Shown here: piece by piece, positions 23,193-32,745 of the stretch
How the letters are laid out: each line of letters starts with the position of its first letter
Numbering within the stretch: the first letter of the stretch is position 1
Origin: Pseudomonas versuta
GTDB taxonomy: Bacteria > Pseudomonadota > Gammaproteobacteria > Pseudomonadales > Pseudomonadaceae
DNA length: 64,000 nt
Assembly: GCF_001294575.1 (NCBI RefSeq)
Contig: NZ_CP012676.1
Location: 3,744,501-3,808,500, forward strand
Direction of reading: 5' to 3'
Translations under genes and position numbers: made by a program
Notes under the pieces: model-generated
Database searches by the model: none
What the model saw: the letters and a program-made list of their open reading frames with translations, nothing else
What the model was told of the DNA's origin: nothing

Positions 23193-23584
23193 GGGGCCGT
23201 TTAGGATTCGACGCCGGTTGCGAAACTCTAGGTGCATGCCGAGTTGGTAACAGAACTCGTAAATCCACTGTTGCAACTACTTATAGTTGCCAATGACGAA
23301 ACCTACGAGGGTCAAGCTCTCGCAGCGTAAGCTGCCTTAGCCATCCTCCTGGTACCTTCGGGTCCAGCAATCACTAGGGGATGCCTGTAAACCTGAAGTG
23401 ATTGTCATATAGAACAGGATCGCCGTGCAGTACGTTGTGGACGAATCGGCTAAAACTTACACAACTCGCCCAAAGCACCCTGCCCTTCGGGTCGCTGAGG
23501 GTTAACTTAATAGATACGGCTAAGCATGTAGTACCGACAGCGGAGTACTGGCGGACGGGGGTTCAAATCCCCCCGGCTCCACCA
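23193..23584 (+). ncRNA. ssrA: Transfer-messenger RNA (tmRNA, 10Sa RNA)
   Basis: Rescues stalled ribosomes with SmpB. The 5' end GGGGCCGTTTAGGATTCGAC and 3' end GGTTCAAATCCCCCCGGCTCC-type T arm followed by ACCA form the tRNA-like part. The tag reading frame is at 23289-23330: GCC AAT GAC GAA and on to TAA, giving ANDETYEGQALAA. The tag ends in the expected ALAA degradation signal. The length of 392 bases is normal. Confidence 0.97.
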
Positions 23585-23626
23585 AATAGCTGTCCAGACC
23601 TGTCTCAGACAGTCTGCGAAACACCC

Positions 23627-23654
23627 AAGAAGCCCGCCCCGTGCGGGCTTTCTT
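23627..23654 (+). terminator. Terminator downstream of ssrA
   Basis: AAGAAGCCCGC and GCGGGCTTTCTT arms around a short CCCGT-type loop, with a T-rich right side, 42 bases after the tmRNA CCA. Confidence 0.85.
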
Positions 23655-23782
23655 GTTTCTGGGCATTCGTGAATACATCCACACAGCATTACGCGCCCCG
23701 CATATGCCTGCTTGAAGGCGCCCCACAGGGCAACAGAGCTACGCAACGGCCCTTCCAAGGTGTTCTGCCTATGGAATAGAAG

Positions 23783-24078
23783 GAGTTCCTGCCAGCTGTA
23801 TCTCTGCAACGACGTGGCTCGGTTTGTCAGTGAACACGTTGAACTGCCTGGCCAACGCGCTTACTCGTCACGACCCCTTACCTGCAATTGAAGAGTCAGG
23901 TTGCCTTCGCCACTGGCGATATTGGCCATGGCTTCGACTGTCTGCCTGAGGGGGGCGAAATGCAGCGTACGCTCAGGCTGATAACGGTAGACAGCACCAG
24001 AGCGATGACTAACCCCAACAGCGCCATCTGCGTCAGGTCGTTGCCAATGTTGACCCGGCACATGATCATGACCGGCAC
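23783..24078 (-). pseudogene. Remnant of a methyl-accepting chemotaxis protein (TM2/HAMP region), frameshifted
   Basis: On the minus strand three neighbouring frames carry consecutive pieces of one chemoreceptor. First is a membrane segment (LTQMALLGLVIALVLSTVIS, from about 24035 down). Next, in a second frame, comes the HAMP start LRQTVEAMANIASGEGNLTL...QVRGRDE, ending at a stop near 23868. A third frame then gives ALARQFNVFTDK...HVVAEIQLAG (about 23852-23785). The order and spacing match the TM2-HAMP-linker of MCPs. The ligand domain, the signalling hairpin and the gene start are missing. It is broken by at least two frameshifts and one stop, next to the ssrA 3' end. Confidence 0.75.
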
Positions 24079-24157
24079 AGCGTGCAGGCAACTGACGTTT
24101 ACTCCCCCAACACCAGTAAGCCTTACCCGGTGAGTTAGCTATCAGACGCAGGCAACA

Positions 24158-24934
24158 TCAGCCCAATTGAGCCTGGATCTGTCTCACTACGCCCAGCATC
24201 GCCGGCAAGTAGCGACGAGCGGCTTCCTCAATGGGCATCGCTTTAGCGATGTACACCAGGTTCAGGCAGCCCATCACCTGTTCGTGGTGCATGACCGGGA
24301 TGGCAATGGCGGCGATCTTGCGTTCCAGGCCCCAGTGCGAGTTGTTTTCGCCATACCCCTTGGCCAGGGTGTGCTCCACCAGCCGATCGACAAAACGACG
24401 ATCGGCGGCCAGCACCGATTGTTCATCTTCGCGGCTGATCATCAATTCGATCAGCTCTTCGCGCTCGGCGGGTGGGCAGAACGCAAAGTACGCACGCCCG
24501 GTCGCGGTCATTAGCAAGGGCAGGCGCCGGCCAACCATGGAGCGGTGAAACGACAGGCGGCTGAAGCGATGAGTGGTCTCGCGAATGACCATCGCATCGC
24601 CGTCCAGCGTGCACAGGTCGGTGGGCCAGATCACTTGCTGCAACAACTCTCCGAGCAAGGGCGCGGCGATGGAGGAGATCCATTGCTCATCGCGAAAACC
24701 TTCACTGAGCTCGCGCACTTTCAACGTCAGACGATAACTGTCATCCGACTCGCTGCGCCGCACATAACCTTCAGCCTGCAAGGTCTCCAACAGCCTGCGC
24801 ACGGTGGTGCGATGCAGCCCGCTCTGCTCAGCCATTTGCGCGGTACTGGCGCCGCCGTCGAAGCGGTTCAAGCCATTAATCAGTGCCAAACCCCGCATCA
24901 GGCCACGCACGGCTTTGTATTCGGTCTCGCTCAT
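24158..24934 (-). CDS. mhpR: IclR-family activator of the mhp operon
   Basis: 258 residues: an N-terminal IclR winged helix (about 15-75; TAQMAEQSGLHRTTVRRLLE) and a C-terminal IclR effector domain (about 90-255; TATGRAYFAFCPPAEREEL). It is divergent from mhpA, as in E. coli, where MhpR activates the pathway with 3-(3-hydroxyphenyl)propionate. A GTGCA/TGCAC dyad in the intergenic region is a likely binding site. The assignment rests on family plus context. Confidence 0.9.
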   Translation of the reverse strand: MSETEYKAVRGLMRGLALINGLNRFDGGASTAQMAEQSGLHRTTVRRLLETLQAEGYVRRSESDDSYRLTLKVRELSEGFRDEQWISSIAAPLLGELLQQVIWPTDLCTLDGDAMVIRETTHRFSRLSFHRSMVGRRLPLLMTATGRAYFAFCPPAEREELIELMISREDEQSVLAADRRFVDRLVEHTLAKGYGENNSHWGLERKIAAIAIPVMHHEQVMGCLNLVYIAKAMPIEEAARRYLPAMLGVVRQIQAQLG

Positions 24935-24966
24935 GGCTGGATCCTTTATTGTTGTAAATCAATCAT

Positions 24967-24981
24967 GTGCATTCAGTGCAC
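24967..24981 (+). promoter_or_regulatory. Candidate MhpR operator
   Basis: GTGCATTCAGTGCAC is a 15-base dyad with perfect 5-base arms in the mhpR-mhpA divergent region, 87 bases before the mhpA ATG. It resembles the GGTGCACC-type palindrome reported for E. coli MhpR. Binding is inferred. Confidence 0.6.
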
Positions 24982-25068
24982 GCTAACAAGAGTTCTCGTT
25001 GTCGACCAGCCCTGTGATTTCCATACTTCGCTCAATAAGAAATCCAAAAGCGCTGTACGGAGATGACC

Positions 25069-26727
25069 ATGAGTTCTGCATCCACTCCTTCCTCATCGAA
25101 CCTGACCACCGATGTCGCGATTGTCGGCGCCGGCCCGGTTGGCCTGATGATCGCCAACTATCTGGGTCAATGTGGCGTGAACGTCACCTTGGTGGAAAAG
25201 CTCGCCAGCCTGATCGACTACCCCCGCGCCATCGGTCTGGACGACGAAAGCCTGCGTACTTTTCAAGCCGTCGGCCTGGCCGAGAACGTGCTGCCGCACA
25301 CCACGCCGTGGCACGCCATGCGCTTCCTGACTCCCAAGGGTCGCTGCTTTGCCGATATTCAGCCGAAAACCGACGAGTTCGGCTGGTCACGCCGCAACGC
25401 GTTCATTCAACCCTTGGCCGACCGTGTTTTGTTCGAGGGTCTGGCGCGTTTTGCCAACGTCAAGGTGTTGTTCAGTCGCGAACTCGAAGGCTTCGAGCAA
25501 AGCGAAAGTGGTGTAGCGCTCACCCTCAAAAATTCAGAGGGACGCAGCGAGCGCTTGCAGGCCAAGTACCTGATTGGCTGCGACGGCGGCAACAGCCTGG
25601 TGCGGCGCAGCCTGGACATCAGTTTCGAAGGCAAGACCGCCCCCAATCAGTGGATCGTGGTCGACATTGCCAACGACCCGCTGGCCACGCCCCATGTTTA
25701 CCTTTGCTGTGACCCCGTGCGTCCTTACGTGTCCGCCGCCCTGCCCCATGGCGTGCGTCGATTCGAATTCATGGTGATGCCCGGCGAAACAGAGACAGAG
25801 CTGAGCAAGCCCGAGAACATGCGCAAGCTACTGGCCAAGGTGTTGCCGAACCCGGACAACATCGAGTTGATCCGCAGCCGCGTCTATACCCACAACGCTC
25901 GTCTGGCCGGTCAGTTCCGTCAGGGCCGGGTGCTGCTGGCGGGCGATGCCGCGCATATCATGCCGGTGTGGCAAGGCCAGGGGTACAACAGCGGCATGCG
26001 CGATGCCTCGAACCTGGCGTGGAAGCTGTCGCTGGTGATCAAGGGGCTGGCGGCCGACAGCCTGCTCGACAGCTACGAACAGGAACGCCGCGACCACGCC
26101 AAGGCAATGATCAATCTTTCAGTGCTCGCGGGCCACGTGCTGGCACCGCCCAAACGCTGGCAAGGCACCCTGCGCGATGGCGTGTCGTGGTTGCTCAACT
26201 ACCTGCCGCCGGTCAAACGCTACTTCGTGGAAATGCGCTTCAAACCGATGCCGCAATACTCCCGGGGCGCTTTGATCGTGCCGAGTGAAAAGGGCTCGCC
26301 GGTAGGCAAGATGTTCATTCAGCCGAAGGTGTTGACTGACGCCGGCACCACAGTGCTGCTGGATGAAGTGATCGGCGAAAACTTTGCAATTATCGCCTGG
26401 GGCTGCGATCCGACCTGGGGCCTGACACCGGCGCAAATTACGCAATGGAAAGCCCTGGGCACGCGCTTTATTCAAGTATTGCCGGATGTCCAGCTCAGAG
26501 CACCGAGTGATGCCGGCCCTGATGTGATCCGCGTCGGAGACAGCACCGGTCGTCTCAAGGAATGGTTCGCTCTCGGCACTTCGTCTATCGCTCTGGTACG
26601 TCCAGACCGCTTCCTCGCCGGCCTGGCCATCCCCCAGACCATTGACCAAACCTGCGAAGCACTGGCCCGGGCGCTCAAAGTCCTGCCGCAACCGGCTGCG
26701 AAAGCCGTTGTTAGCAAGGTGGCGTGA
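25069..26727 (+). CDS. mhpA: 3-(3-hydroxyphenyl)propionate hydroxylase
   Basis: FAD monooxygenase that hydroxylates 3-(3-hydroxyphenyl)propionate to the 2,3-dihydroxy compound with NADH and oxygen. 552 residues from the second ATG (25069), chosen because GGAG lies 6 bases before it; an ATG at 25063 has no spacing for a ribosome site. FAD motifs: [19 protein letters not shown] (about residues 15-33) and [20 protein letters not shown], with a C-terminal thioredoxin-like domain. First gene of the mhp run; mhpB starts 1 base after its stop. Confidence 0.95.
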   Translation: MSSASTPSSSNLTTDVAIVGAGPVGLMIANYLGQCGVNVTLVEKLASLIDYPRAIGLDDESLRTFQAVGLAENVLPHTTPWHAMRFLTPKGRCFADIQPKTDEFGWSRRNAFIQPLADRVLFEGLARFANVKVLFSRELEGFEQSESGVALTLKNSEGRSERLQAKYLIGCDGGNSLVRRSLDISFEGKTAPNQWIVVDIANDPLATPHVYLCCDPVRPYVSAALPHGVRRFEFMVMPGETETELSKPENMRKLLAKVLPNPDNIELIRSRVYTHNARLAGQFRQGRVLLAGDAAHIMPVWQGQGYNSGMRDASNLAWKLSLVIKGLAADSLLDSYEQERRDHAKAMINLSVLAGHVLAPPKRWQGTLRDGVSWLLNYLPPVKRYFVEMRFKPMPQYSRGALIVPSEKGSPVGKMFIQPKVLTDAGTTVLLDEVIGENFAIIAWGCDPTWGLTPAQITQWKALGTRFIQVLPDVQLRAPSDAGPDVIRVGDSTGRLKEWFALGTSSIALVRPDRFLAGLAIPQTIDQTCEALARALKVLPQPAAKAVVSKVA

Positions 26728-26728
26728 T

Positions 26729-27682
26729 ATGAGCGCCTATCTGCATTGCATGTCTCACACCCCACTGGTGGGCTACGTAGACCCAGAGCCAGAAGTGCTG
26801 GCCGAGGTCGATGACATGATCAGCGGTGCCCGTGAACGCATCGCCCGCTTCGACCCGGAGTTGGTGGTGGTGTTTGGCCCCGACCACTACAACGGTTTTT
26901 TCTACGACATGATGCCGGCCTTCTGCATCGGCATGGCGGCCGACGCCATCGGCGATTTCGACACCGCCGCCGGTCCCCTGGACGTGCCCAAAGCACTGGC
27001 TGAATCCTGCGCCAAGGCTGTGTTGGATGCCGGTATCGACGCCGCTGTGTCTTATCGCATGCAGGTCGACCATGCGTTCGCCCAACCCCTGGAACTCTTG
27101 CTGGGGGGCTTACAAGGTTGCCCGGTGATCCCGGTGTTCATCAACTCGGTCGCCGTGCCCCTGCCTGGCTTCAAGCGTGCCCGTCTGCTCGGTGAATCGA
27201 TTGGCCAGTGGGCGCAGTCGCTGAACAAACGCGTGCTGTTCCTGGCCTCGGGAGGGTTGTCCCATCAACCTCCGGTGCCGGAACTGGCCAAAGTCGATGC
27301 GCGCATGGCCGATCGGCTGATGGGCAGCGGTCGCCAATTGCCAGCTAACGAGCGACAGGCGCGCCAGGAACGAGTCATCCAGGCTGCCCGGGATTTCGTT
27401 GAAGACCAACACAGTCTGCACCCGCTAAATCCGGTTTGGGACCAGCAGTTTCTCGACACCCTTGAACAGGACCGCCTCAGCGAACTCGATGCGCTGGGCA
27501 ATGACGAGCTGTCGGCATTGGCCGGCAAATCCACACATGAAGTGAAAACCTGGGTCGCCGCCTTCGCCGCCCTTAGAGCCTTCGGCCCGTACCAAACCGA
27601 AGGTCGTTACTACCGTCCAATTCCCGAGTGGATTGCAGGCTTCGGCGCTATCGGCGCACAGCCGCTGAACAACCACCATTGA
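26729..27682 (+). CDS. mhpB: 2,3-dihydroxyphenylpropionate 1,2-dioxygenase
   Basis: A class III (LigB-type) extradiol dioxygenase that opens the catechol ring. 317 residues from ATG 26729 ([20 protein letters not shown]), with likely iron and catalytic histidines in [30 protein letters not shown] and [14 protein letters not shown]. Length matches E. coli MhpB (314). It starts directly after the mhpA stop, suggesting coupled translation. Confidence 0.96.
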   Translation: MSAYLHCMSHTPLVGYVDPEPEVLAEVDDMISGARERIARFDPELVVVFGPDHYNGFFYDMMPAFCIGMAADAIGDFDTAAGPLDVPKALAESCAKAVLDAGIDAAVSYRMQVDHAFAQPLELLLGGLQGCPVIPVFINSVAVPLPGFKRARLLGESIGQWAQSLNKRVLFLASGGLSHQPPVPELAKVDARMADRLMGSGRQLPANERQARQERVIQAARDFVEDQHSLHPLNPVWDQQFLDTLEQDRLSELDALGNDELSALAGKSTHEVKTWVAAFAALRAFGPYQTEGRYYRPIPEWIAGFGAIGAQPLNNHH

Positions 27683-27699
27683 ATTCAAGGAACTCTGCC

Positions 27700-28563
27700 A
27701 TGACAACCACTGCATTCACCGAAGCTTCCACCAGCCGCTTTGCCCGTATCAAGGAAGGCGATCTGGACCTGCAACTGCACTACAACGACGTTGGCGAAGG
27801 TGCTGAAACCGTGGTCATGCTGCACGGCTCCGGCCCGGGCGCCAGCGGCTGGGCCAACTTCCAACGCAATATCGAGCCGCTGCTCAATGCCGGTTACCGC
27901 GTGATCCTGATGGATTGCCCAGGCTGGAGCAAAAGCGACACGATCGTCAGCGAAGGCTCGCGCTCGAACCTCAATGCGCAAGCGCTCAAGGGCCTGCTCG
28001 ATGTGCTGGACCTGGACCGCGTACACATCATCGGCAACTCCATGGGAGCCCACAGCACCGTCGCCTTCGCCCTGGAATATCCTGAGCGGATCGGCAAACT
28101 GATCCTGATGGGGGGCGGTACCGGCGGCCCAAGCGCATTTGTTCCCCAGCCCACTGAAGGCATCAAGCTGATCGGCGCGCTGTACCGCGAGCCGACCATC
28201 GAGAACCTGAAGAAGATGATGAATGTCTTCGTTTTCGATGCCAGTGGCCTGACCGACGAACTGTTCCAGACCCGCCTGGACAATATTCTGGCGCGCCGCG
28301 AACACCTGGAAAACTTCGTCAAGAGCAGCACTCTGAACCCCAAGCAATTTCCGGACTTCAGCCACCGCCTGCACGAAATCACCGCCGACACCCTGATCGT
28401 CTGGGGCCGTGAGGACCGCTTCGTGCCGATGGACACTGGCTTGCGCTTGCTGGCCGGCCTGCCCAAAGCCCAACTGCATGTGTTCAACCGTTGCGGGCAC
28501 TGGGCGCAGTGGGAACACGCCGAGAAGTTCAACCGCATGGTCCTGGACTTCCTGACCCACTGA
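27700..28563 (+). CDS. mhpC: 2-hydroxy-6-oxononadienedioate hydrolase
   Basis: An alpha/beta hydrolase splitting the ring-cleavage product to succinate (or fumarate) and 2-hydroxypentadienoate. 287 residues from ATG 27700. Oxyanion motif [15 protein letters not shown], nucleophile motif [16 protein letters not shown] (Ser), acid in [12 protein letters not shown] (Asp), and base in [14 protein letters not shown] (His). It lies 17 bases after mhpB. Confidence 0.95.
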   Translation: MTTTAFTEASTSRFARIKEGDLDLQLHYNDVGEGAETVVMLHGSGPGASGWANFQRNIEPLLNAGYRVILMDCPGWSKSDTIVSEGSRSNLNAQALKGLLDVLDLDRVHIIGNSMGAHSTVAFALEYPERIGKLILMGGGTGGPSAFVPQPTEGIKLIGALYREPTIENLKKMMNVFVFDASGLTDELFQTRLDNILARREHLENFVKSSTLNPKQFPDFSHRLHEITADTLIVWGREDRFVPMDTGLRLLAGLPKAQLHVFNRCGHWAQWEHAEKFNRMVLDFLTH

Positions 28564-28577
28564 TCACCGAGGCCGAC

Positions 28578-29384
28578 ATGAACCTGACTCAAGACACACT
28601 GCGCCAGCTCGCTGCTGACCTGCGCCAGGCCGAAGCCCACGGCGAAGCCATCGGGCCACTGCGCGAGCAGATCGGCGAAAACAACGCCGAGGCCGCTTAC
28701 AGCATTCAACGCCTCAACGTCGACCACGGCGTGGCCAACGGCCGTCGCGTGGTCGGCCGCAAGATCGGCCTGACCAATCCCAAGGTGCAGGCACAACTGG
28801 GCGTCGACCAGCCAGACTTCGGCACCCTGTTCGCCGACATGTGTTACGGCGATAACGCCAGCGTGCCGGTGAGCCGCGTGCTGCAACCGAAGATCGAGGC
28901 CGAAATCGCCTTGATCCTCGAACGCGATCTACCCTGCGCCGACACTACATTTGCCGACGTGGTGGCGGCCACCGGCTGGGTCGTCCCGGCACTGGAAATC
29001 GTAGGCAGCCGCGTGCAGAACTGGAACATCCGCTTCGTCGATACCGTGGCGGACAACGCCTCCAGTGGCTGCTTTGTATTGGGTGGGCCGGCTCGACGCA
29101 TCGACGGACTTGACCTGCGCCAAGCCAGCATGCGCATGACCCGCAATGGTGAAGAAGTGTCCAGCGGCAGCGGCGCCGAGTGCCTGGGGCATCCGCTCAA
29201 CGCGGCCGTCTGGCTGGCCCGGACCATGGCTCGCCACGGCGATCCGCTGCGGGCGGGCGACATCATTCTGACCGGCGCACTCGGGCCGATGGTGGCGGTG
29301 GCCGGGGGTGATCGTTTCGAAGCTGAAATTGAAGGCATCGGCACAGTCGGTGTGGACTTCACGGTAGACAGTAGCGCCGAGTGA
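28578..29384 (+). CDS. mhpD: 2-keto-4-pentenoate hydratase
   Basis: Adds water to 2-hydroxypenta-2,4-dienoate to give 4-hydroxy-2-oxovalerate. 268 residues from ATG 28578. Typical motifs are [36 protein letters not shown] and [16 protein letters not shown], with the fumarylacetoacetase-like fold and metal-binding acidic residues. It is 14 bases after mhpC. The frame extends upstream within mhpC but the conserved start is here. Confidence 0.95.
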   Translation: MNLTQDTLRQLAADLRQAEAHGEAIGPLREQIGENNAEAAYSIQRLNVDHGVANGRRVVGRKIGLTNPKVQAQLGVDQPDFGTLFADMCYGDNASVPVSRVLQPKIEAEIALILERDLPCADTTFADVVAATGWVVPALEIVGSRVQNWNIRFVDTVADNASSGCFVLGGPARRIDGLDLRQASMRMTRNGEEVSSGSGAECLGHPLNAAVWLARTMARHGDPLRAGDIILTGALGPMVAVAGGDRFEAEIEGIGTVGVDFTVDSSAE

Positions 29385-29416
29385 TCGGCGACTTGCGTGC
29401 ACATGAGGCAATAACA

Positions 29417-30352
29417 ATGAAGAAACTCAAAGTCGCCATCATCGGTTCCGGCAACATCGGCACCGACCTGATGATCAAGATCCTGCGTAACGCCAAGCAT
29501 CTGGAAATGGCCGTGATGGTCGGCATCGACCCGGCCTCGGACGGCCTGGCTCGCGCCGCGCGCATGGGCGTGGCTGTGACCCATGAAGGCGTTGAAGGCC
29601 TGACCCGCATGGACTCCTTCAAGGACATCGACTTCGTGTTCGATGCCACCTCGGCCGGCGCCCACGTCAAGAATGACGCCTTCCTGCGTACGATCAAACC
29701 TGGCATCCGCCTGATCGACCTGACCCCGGCAGCCATCGGCCCGTACTGCGTGCCGGTCGTGAATCTGGAGCAGAATCTCGGTCAGCTCAACGTCAATATG
29801 GTCACCTGCGGTGGCCAGGCGACGATCCCGATGGTCGCAGCCGTGTCGCGCGTGGCCAAGGTGCATTACGCTGAAATCGTCGCCTCGATCGCCAGCAAGT
29901 CCGCCGGCCCCGGCACCCGCGCCAACATCGACGAGTTCACCGAGACCACCTCCAAAGCCATCGAAGTGATCGGCGGTGCGGCCAAGGGCAAGGCGATCAT
30001 CGTGATGAACCCGGCCGAGCCGCCGCTGATGATGCGCGACACGGTGTTTGTGCTGTCTGAAGCGGCCGACCAGGCGCTGGTCGAGGCCTCCATAGTGGAG
30101 ATGGCTGCGGCGGTGCAAGCCTATGTACCGGGCTATCGCCTCAAGCAGAAAGTGCAGTTCGACATCATCCCCGAAGACGCGCCGCTGAACATTCCCGGCC
30201 TGGGCAGATTCTCGGGGCTCAAGACCTCGGTGTTCCTCGAAGTTGAAGGTGCAGCCCATTACCTGCCGGCTTACGCCGGTAATCTCGACATCATGACCTC
30301 CGCTGCCTTGGCTACCGCCGAGCGCATAGCGCAGTCGATGCTCAACGCCTGA
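29417..30352 (+). CDS. mhpF: Acetaldehyde dehydrogenase (acylating)
   Basis: Converts acetaldehyde, channelled from MhpE, to acetyl-CoA with NAD. 311 residues from ATG 29417. The NAD fold begins [19 protein letters not shown], and the catalytic Cys is in [19 protein letters not shown]. Length equals the family (about 312-316). An upstream in-frame ATG would overlap mhpD but is not conserved. Confidence 0.96.
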   Translation: MKKLKVAIIGSGNIGTDLMIKILRNAKHLEMAVMVGIDPASDGLARAARMGVAVTHEGVEGLTRMDSFKDIDFVFDATSAGAHVKNDAFLRTIKPGIRLIDLTPAAIGPYCVPVVNLEQNLGQLNVNMVTCGGQATIPMVAAVSRVAKVHYAEIVASIASKSAGPGTRANIDEFTETTSKAIEVIGGAAKGKAIIVMNPAEPPLMMRDTVFVLSEAADQALVEASIVEMAAAVQAYVPGYRLKQKVQFDIIPEDAPLNIPGLGRFSGLKTSVFLEVEGAAHYLPAYAGNLDIMTSAALATAERIAQSMLNA

Positions 30353-30362
30353 GGAGACCGAC

Positions 30363-31382
30363 ATGACCTTTAACCCCGGCAAAAAAATCTACATCAGCGA
30401 CGTGACCCTGCGCGATGGCAGCCACGCGGTTCGGCATCAGTACTCGCTGCAGAACGTGCAGGACATCGCCCGCGCTCTGGACAAGGCCAAGGTCGATTCG
30501 ATCGAAATCGCCCACGGTGACGGCCTGCAAGGTTCCAGCTTCAACTACGGCTTTGCCGCGCACACTGATCTGGAATGGATCGAAGCCGCCGCCGACGTGA
30601 TCAGCCACGCCAAAATCACCACCTTGCTGCTGCCCGGCATCGGTACGGTTCATGACCTCAAAGCCGCGTACAACGCCGGTGCCCGGGTGGTGCGCATCGC
30701 CACCCATTGCACCGAAGCGGATGTCTCGAAACAACACATCGAGTACGCCCGCGAACTGGGCATGGACACCGTCGGCTTCCTGATGATGAGCCACATGATC
30801 CCGGCCGAACAGCTGGCAGAACAGGCCAAGCTGATGGAAAGCTACGGCGCGACCTGCGTGTACATGGCCGACTCCGGTGGCGCGATGAACATGCAGGACA
30901 TTCGTGACCGTTTTCGCGCGTTCAAAGCCGTGCTCAAGCCGCAGACCGAAACCGGTATGCACGCGCACCACAACCTGAGCCTAGGTGTGGCCAACTCGAT
31001 CACCGCGGTCGAGGAAGGTTGCGACCGCATCGACGCCAGCCTTGCCGGCATGGGCGCCGGGGCCGGCAATGCCCCGCTGGAAGTGTTCATCGCCGCCGCC
31101 GAACGCCTGGGCTGGAACCACGGCACCGACCTGTACACGCTGATGGACGCCGCTGACGACATCGTGCGCCCGTTGCAGGACCGGCCGGTGCGGGTCGACC
31201 GCGAAACCCTGGCGCTGGGTTATGCCGGGGTTTACTCAAGCTTCCTGCGCCACGCCGAGATCGCCGCTACCAAGTACGGCCTCAAGACCCTCGACATCCT
31301 CGTCGAGCTGGGCAAGCGCCGGATGGTCGGTGGTCAGGAAGACATGATCGTCGATGTGGCGCTGGACCTGCTCAAACGCTGA
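30363..31382 (+). CDS. mhpE: 4-hydroxy-2-oxovalerate aldolase
   Basis: A divalent-metal aldolase making pyruvate and acetaldehyde; pairs with MhpF in a channelled complex. 339 residues: the TIM-barrel start [20 protein letters not shown], metal-site histidines in [15 protein letters not shown], and [20 protein letters not shown] near the C-terminal helical domain. It is 10 bases after mhpF. Completes the route to central metabolism. Confidence 0.97.
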   Translation: MTFNPGKKIYISDVTLRDGSHAVRHQYSLQNVQDIARALDKAKVDSIEIAHGDGLQGSSFNYGFAAHTDLEWIEAAADVISHAKITTLLLPGIGTVHDLKAAYNAGARVVRIATHCTEADVSKQHIEYARELGMDTVGFLMMSHMIPAEQLAEQAKLMESYGATCVYMADSGGAMNMQDIRDRFRAFKAVLKPQTETGMHAHHNLSLGVANSITAVEEGCDRIDASLAGMGAGAGNAPLEVFIAAAERLGWNHGTDLYTLMDAADDIVRPLQDRPVRVDRETLALGYAGVYSSFLRHAEIAATKYGLKTLDILVELGKRRMVGGQEDMIVDVALDLLKR

Positions 31383-31467
31383 ACCGTGCATCACCCCCGG
31401 CTGGTCGCCCACGCAGCGGCCGGACGGGTTTTCTTTGCCCACTACAACAATAAAACGGGTATTGCAC

Positions 31468-32673
31468 ATGACATCGCTAAACGTGATGACACCGTTACAC
31501 ATGGCGCGGACCATCGGTCTGTGTTTCCTCGTTGCCCTGATGGAAGGCCTGGACCTGCAAGCCTCGGGGATTGCCGCCCAAGGTATGGCGGCGGCTTTCC
31601 AACTGGATAAATTACACATGGGCTGGGTCTTCAGCGCCGGCATTTTCGGCTTGCTGCCCGGTGCCTTCCTGGGCGGCTTGCTGGCGGATCGTATCGGCCG
31701 TAAACGTGTATTGATGGCGTCGGTAGCCCTGTTCGGATTGTTCTCGCTGGTCACGACCATGGCCTGGGACTACAACAGCCTGCTGGTCGCCCGTTGCCTG
31801 ACGGGCGTTGGATTGGGTGCTGCTTTGCCCAACTTGATCGCCCTTAGCAGCGAAGTGGCTGGCCCACGCCTGCGTGGCACCGCCGTGAGCCTGATGTATT
31901 GCGGTGTGCCGCTGGGTGCTGCGCTGGCGGCCGGCATTGGCATCGCCGATCTGGCCGGTGGCTGGCAGGTGGTGTTCTACGTCGGTGGCGTCGTACCTTT
32001 GTTGATCGTGCCGATGCTGGGCCTTTACCTGCCGGAGTCGGCGCTGTTTCGCAGCATCAAGGACACGCCGCCCGTCAGTGTGGTCCAGGGGCTGTTCCGC
32101 GATGGCGCGGCGCTGCCGACAGCAATGATCTGGGTCAGCTTCTTCTTTACCCTGATGGTGGTTTACATCCTGATCAACTGGCTGCCCAGCTTGCTGGTCG
32201 GTCAGGGTTTCAGCGGTCGCCAGGCCAGTTGGGTGATGCTGGCGCTGCAAATTGGCGCAGCGACCGGCACCTTGCTGCTGGGCTGGTTCATGGACCGCTT
32301 GCCGGCCTGGGCGCTGTCGGCGCTGATTTATCTCGGCATTCTCGCTTCGTTGACCGCCCTGGGTCTGGCCAGTGAGATGCAGAGCATGCTGGTGGCCGGG
32401 TTCGTTGCCGGCTTTTTCGCCACGGGCGGGCAATGCGTGCTGTATGCCCTGGCACCGCATTTCTATCGTCCGTCCGTGCGCACGACAGGTGTCGGCTGCG
32501 CGGTCGCCATTGGTCGATTGGGCGCCATGAACGGCCCGTTGGTGGCCGGCAAGATGCTCGCCTTGGGCACCGGCACCACCGGGGTGATGCTGGCCTCGGC
32601 GCCGGGGATTGTCATCGCGGCGCTGGCGATGTTTTACCTGTCTGTGCGGCGCAACAGCTCGCAAGCGGACTGA
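31468..32673 (+). CDS. mhpT: 3-(3-hydroxyphenyl)propionate MFS transporter
   Basis: A 401-residue major facilitator of the aromatic acid:H+ symporter type, with 12 predicted segments. The first segments contain CFLVALMEGLDLQASGIAAQ (acidic residue in TM1, hallmark of aromatic acid symporters), and the loop 2-3 signature GGLLADRIGRKRVL is present. Start at ATG 31468, 85 bases after mhpE. Family plus position make MhpT the best name; substrate is inferred. Confidence 0.88.
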   Translation: MTSLNVMTPLHMARTIGLCFLVALMEGLDLQASGIAAQGMAAAFQLDKLHMGWVFSAGIFGLLPGAFLGGLLADRIGRKRVLMASVALFGLFSLVTTMAWDYNSLLVARCLTGVGLGAALPNLIALSSEVAGPRLRGTAVSLMYCGVPLGAALAAGIGIADLAGGWQVVFYVGGVVPLLIVPMLGLYLPESALFRSIKDTPPVSVVQGLFRDGAALPTAMIWVSFFFTLMVVYILINWLPSLLVGQGFSGRQASWVMLALQIGAATGTLLLGWFMDRLPAWALSALIYLGILASLTALGLASEMQSMLVAGFVAGFFATGGQCVLYALAPHFYRPSVRTTGVGCAVAIGRLGAMNGPLVAGKMLALGTGTTGVMLASAPGIVIAALAMFYLSVRRNSSQAD

Positions 32674-32745
32674 CTTTCTCCCCGTGACACCCCGCGTCGC
32701 GATGGGCGCGGGCTTATTCCAACAACAATAAAAGTGAACACTGCC

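Noticed and set aside
23193..24157. Duplicate of the ssrA 3' end that would mark an att site
   Set aside because: None found by eye in the next kilobase; a larger search of the region to the right is needed before claiming an island boundary.
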